Shown piece after piece: positions 61,735 to 64,000 of a stretch of 64,000 nucleotides of DNA; within the stretch, counting starts at the first letter, position 1, and the number at the start of each line of letters is the position of its first letter. Made by a program: the position numbers and the translations under genes. The stretch is from positions 62,001 through 126,000 of the forward strand of contig CAWAZL010000006.1 of NCBI GenBank assembly GCA_963786495.1. The letters are read 5' to 3'. The notes under the pieces were generated by a model. The model was not told where the DNA came from. It saw nothing but the letters and a program-made list of their open reading frames with translations, and ran no database searches. This DNA comes from JALZKA01 sp963786495. Its GTDB lineage: Bacteria > Actinomycetota > Thermoleophilia > Solirubrobacterales > 70-9.

Positions 61735-62523
61735 ACAACAGCGCATCGACCCGGTCGAGCACACCGCCGTGTGCGCCTAGAAGCGTCCCCGAATCCTTGA
61801 CGCCCGCCTCGCGCTTCAGCGCGGACTCGAACAGGTCGCCGCAAACCGCTGCGACCGTGATGGCGAGCCCGAACAGCGCCGCCTCCCACAGCTCGAACCA
61901 CGGCTCGTCGACGATCGCCGCAAGCACGACGACGGCAGCGGTGCCGCCCACGATGCCGGCGACGAACCCCTCGACGCTCTTGTTCGGCGAGACCGATGGC
62001 GCCAGCGCCGTCTTCCCGAACAGCGAGCCCAGGATGTGGGCGAAGGTGTCTCCGAGAAACGTGCCCACCAGCACGGCCAGGACCAGTAACCCGCCATCTT
62101 CGAGCTCGCGCAGGAGGACGCCGTGTGCCAGCGCGGCGCCGACCCAGACCAGGCAGAGCGTGCCGGCAAGAACGGACTGCGTCCGGTCTCCTGCGCGGAC
62201 GACCGCGAATGAGCCGATCGCCAGGATGCCGAACGCGGCCATCAGCGCCGGTGCCAGCGCTTCCGGGCCATCGACCGCCGCGGTGGCGATGATGCCTGCG
62301 GTCAGCGCGCCGGTGCCAGCGCGAGCGCCTTCGCGTCGCGCAGAAGCCTTACGCCCTCGAACGCCGCGAATGCGGCGACGATCGCCACCAGCGACGCCCA
62401 CGCCGCGTCGCCCACCCACAAGAGCGCCGCGACCACAGCGGCGCCGGGGATCGCGACCGCCAGCCGTCCGGGCAGGTCGCCCAGCCGGCCGCTCCGCGAT
62501 GCCCCCTTCTCGTCAACGCTCAT
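61691..62523 (-). CDS. cdsA: Phosphatidate cytidylyltransferase, frameshifted
   Basis: The enzyme makes CDP-diacylglycerol from phosphatidate and CTP, the branch point to phospholipids. This integral membrane protein of about 277 residues has the family signature at its C-terminus (SALKREAGVKDSGTLLGAHG and GVLDRVDALLFTVPLGYYLA). Upstream are GDTFAHILGSLFGKTALAPS and SPNKSVEGFVAGIVGG. The N-terminal part (RLAVAIPGAAVVAALLWVGD) is in another frame joined near 62315. ATG 62523 has GAGGG upstream. It is divergent from pgsA, whose enzyme uses its product. Confidence 0.88.
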
Positions 62524-62561
62524 TTACGAACCCTCGCAGATGGGTAGGGGGTGCAGTCCCG

Positions 62562-63097
62562 ATGAACGCCCCCAACGCACTCACGATTTCACGCATCGCC
62601 CTGGTGCCGGTTCTCGCCATCGCGCTCGCGAAAGAGAACATGGACTTCGCGCTGGCGGTCTTCCTCGCCGGCATGGCCACCGACGTTCTGGACGGTCACA
62701 TCGCGCGGACGCGCGGGCCGATCACCGACTTCGGCAAGCTCATGGATCCGATCGCAGACAAGCTCTTCGTCGGCACCGCGTTCGTCTGCCTGGCTGCGCT
62801 GAGCTTTCTCCCGGTGGTGATCGTCGCCGTGATCCTCAGCCGCGAGGTTGCGGTCAGCGGGCTGCGATGGGTCGCGAAGAACCGGGGCGTTGTGATCAGC
62901 GCCGACGGCTTCGGCAAGGCGAAGACCGGGCTTCAGGTGCTGACCATCGCGACGCTCATGTACGTGGCCGAACCCCTGGCTCTGGCCCCCAGCTTCTGGT
63001 CGCGTTGACGACTGCCGTCACAATCATGTCCGGCATGTCGTACTTCATCTCTTACGCGACGTCAGACCGGGTCGAGCCGGCCTCCTCACCCGGCTAG
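62562..63097 (+). CDS. pgsA: CDP-diacylglycerol-glycerol-3-phosphate phosphatidyltransferase, frameshifted at the 3' end
   Basis: The enzyme makes phosphatidylglycerol phosphate from CDP-DAG. The protein of about 178 residues has the CDP-alcohol phosphotransferase motif DVLDGHIARTRGPITDFGKL followed by MDPIADK, and begins NAPNALTISRIALVPVLAIA. The last membrane helix (TTAVTIMSGMSYFISYA) lies one frame over, joined near 62995. The shorter frame would end at FWSR. ATG 62562 is 38 bp from the divergent cdsA start, which favours coordinated lipid synthesis. A phosphatidylinositol-type relative is possible but the motif and length favour PgsA. Confidence 0.87.
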
Positions 63098-63100
63098 CCG

Positions 63101-64000
63101 ATGCCCGATCCTGCCGTGCCCAGCGAGCCCGCGCGGCTCCACGATCTGGCGTGCGTCGTTCATCTCCACTCGGACTACTCGGATGGGACGGCGACGATCC
63201 CGGAGCTGATGGAGGCCGCGCGCGAAGCCGGCTGCGACGTCGTCCTCCTTACCGATCACGACACCTTGGGCGCCAAGGACGACGGGCACGAGGGCTGGCA
63301 CGGGTCGGTCCTTCTGGGCGTAGGCGTCGAGGTAACACCGCGTGCGGGGCATTACCTGGCGTTCGGGATCGACAAGAAGATCAAGCACAAGGGCCTATCC
63401 GAGGCAGAGATCGCCGACGCCGTCGCCGAGGCGGGCGGATTCGGGTTCGTCGCGCACCCGTGGTCGAAGGGCGCCCGGATCCTCGAGCGTTACGGGCGCT
63501 TCGTCAAGCGCGGCCTGCCGCACGGGGTGGAACGACCTGGACTTGGACACGGTCGCGGGGATCGAGCTTTGGAGCCTCACCACCGACGCCTCGGAGGACT
63601 GGCGCGGGCCGGTAGACGCGATCCGCTACATGCGCGATCCCGAGGCGCAACTCGACGGGCCACGGCCCGAGGACCTCGTTGCCTGGGACCGGATTTGCGA
63701 ACGCCGCCGCTTTGTCGCCATCGGTGGCCTCGACGCGCATCAGCACGGCATCCGCGTTCGCGGCCGCCTTTGGAGCCCGATGCGAAACGCCCGCTACTTC
63801 GCGATCCTCACCACCTACGTCTCCTTGACCGAGGCGCCCCTGTGGCGGCGTAGCACGGCCAGCGCGACCTCGAACTCGTCTACGACGTCTTCCGCGAGGG
63901 CCGCTGCTACATCGTGGTCGACGCGATCGCGCCCGGCCGCGGCTTCCGCTTCTGGGGCGAGTCCGGCGACGCTCAAGCGATGATGGGCGAGGAGCACCCT
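63101..64000 (+). CDS. PHP-domain phosphoesterase, frameshifted and partial
   Basis: This metal-dependent PHP fold starts CVVHLHSDYSDGTATIPELM and continues CDVVLLTDHDTLGAKDDG, GVEVTPRAGHYLAFGI, GGFGFVAHPWSKGARI, TVAGIELWSLTTDASEDW and VAIGGLDAHQH. The His/Asp ligands of all PHP motifs are present. Substrate is unknown; relatives include nucleotide- and histidinol-phosphate-type phosphoesterases. Frames change near 63520 and near 63845, and the gene runs off the right edge after GESGDAQAMMGEEHP. It starts 4 bp after the pgsA stop and is probably co-transcribed. Confidence 0.8.

Noticed and set aside
1..64000. tRNA or rRNA genes
   Set aside because: I looked for TTCGANTCC-type T-loops and acceptor pairing in the intergenic stretches and found none. 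The search was by eye only.

Overview
The window is high-GC DNA packed with genes on both strands and reads as a free-living Gram-positive actinobacterium. My best guess is class Thermoleophilia (Solirubrobacterales/Gaiellales-like). Supporting signs are a class-E-type sortase with LPFTG substrates, an Rpf-like muralytic protein, SpoIIE/STAS partner-switching proteins, GatCAB with GluRS, PcrA with its C-terminal Tudor-like tail, and many genes that appear leaderless (a TANNNT box 6-7 nt before the start codon). The class assignment is an inference; a marker-gene tree would settle it. I saw no tRNA, rRNA, CRISPR array, insertion sequence or prophage.

Layout. 0-7 kb: the end of a Wzz-type polysaccharide gene, two paralogous coiled-coil proteins, a sortase divergent from argG, an Rpf-like protein and an MFS transporter. 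7-14.7 kb: a signalling island with HD-GYP, a small BldC-like HTH protein, a CarH-like MerR regulator, a degenerate GGDEF protein, SpoIIE-HATPase plus STAS, LuxR-GAF, a tiny LPFTG surface protein and PAS-LuxR. 14.7-24.3 kb: an O-antigen-ligase-like protein, a 1186-aa coiled-coil protein with 11-residue repeats, dnaE and a Cys-rich protein. 24.4-27.5 kb: a two-component system with a Pro-rich membrane protein, facing a second LPFTG protein across a control region of 11-bp phased repeats. 27.7-31.7 kb: nfo, gltX, HDOD-LuxR and a NarL-type regulator. 31.8-41 kb: Rrf2, FHA-HtrA, cysK, response regulators and kinases, a sugar-phosphate transferase and cysE. 41-48.7 kb: pcrA, folD, two envelope proteins and gatC-gatA-zincin-gatB. 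48.7-56.9 kb: ndh, a glycosyltransferase, UDP-sulfoquinovose synthase and three secreted proteins sharing a threefold repeat. 56.9-64 kb: ilvBN, isochorismate synthase, a PAP2 phosphatase, cdsA, pgsA and a PHP protein running off the right edge.

Themes. Envelope functions recur (sortase and substrates, polysaccharide assembly, CDP-DAG lipid synthesis, sulfolipid head-group synthesis), set among many regulators. Cysteine synthesis is split between cysK, beside Rrf2, and cysE. GltX plus GatCAB suggests Gln-tRNA is made by transamidation.

Quality. About 15 conserved genes carry one or more single-base frameshifts, mostly at G/C runs (sortase, dnaE, gltX, pcrA, nfo, menF, cdsA and others). These look like assembly or sequencing indels rather than biology. 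Such genes are given as one full-length entry with the breaks described.
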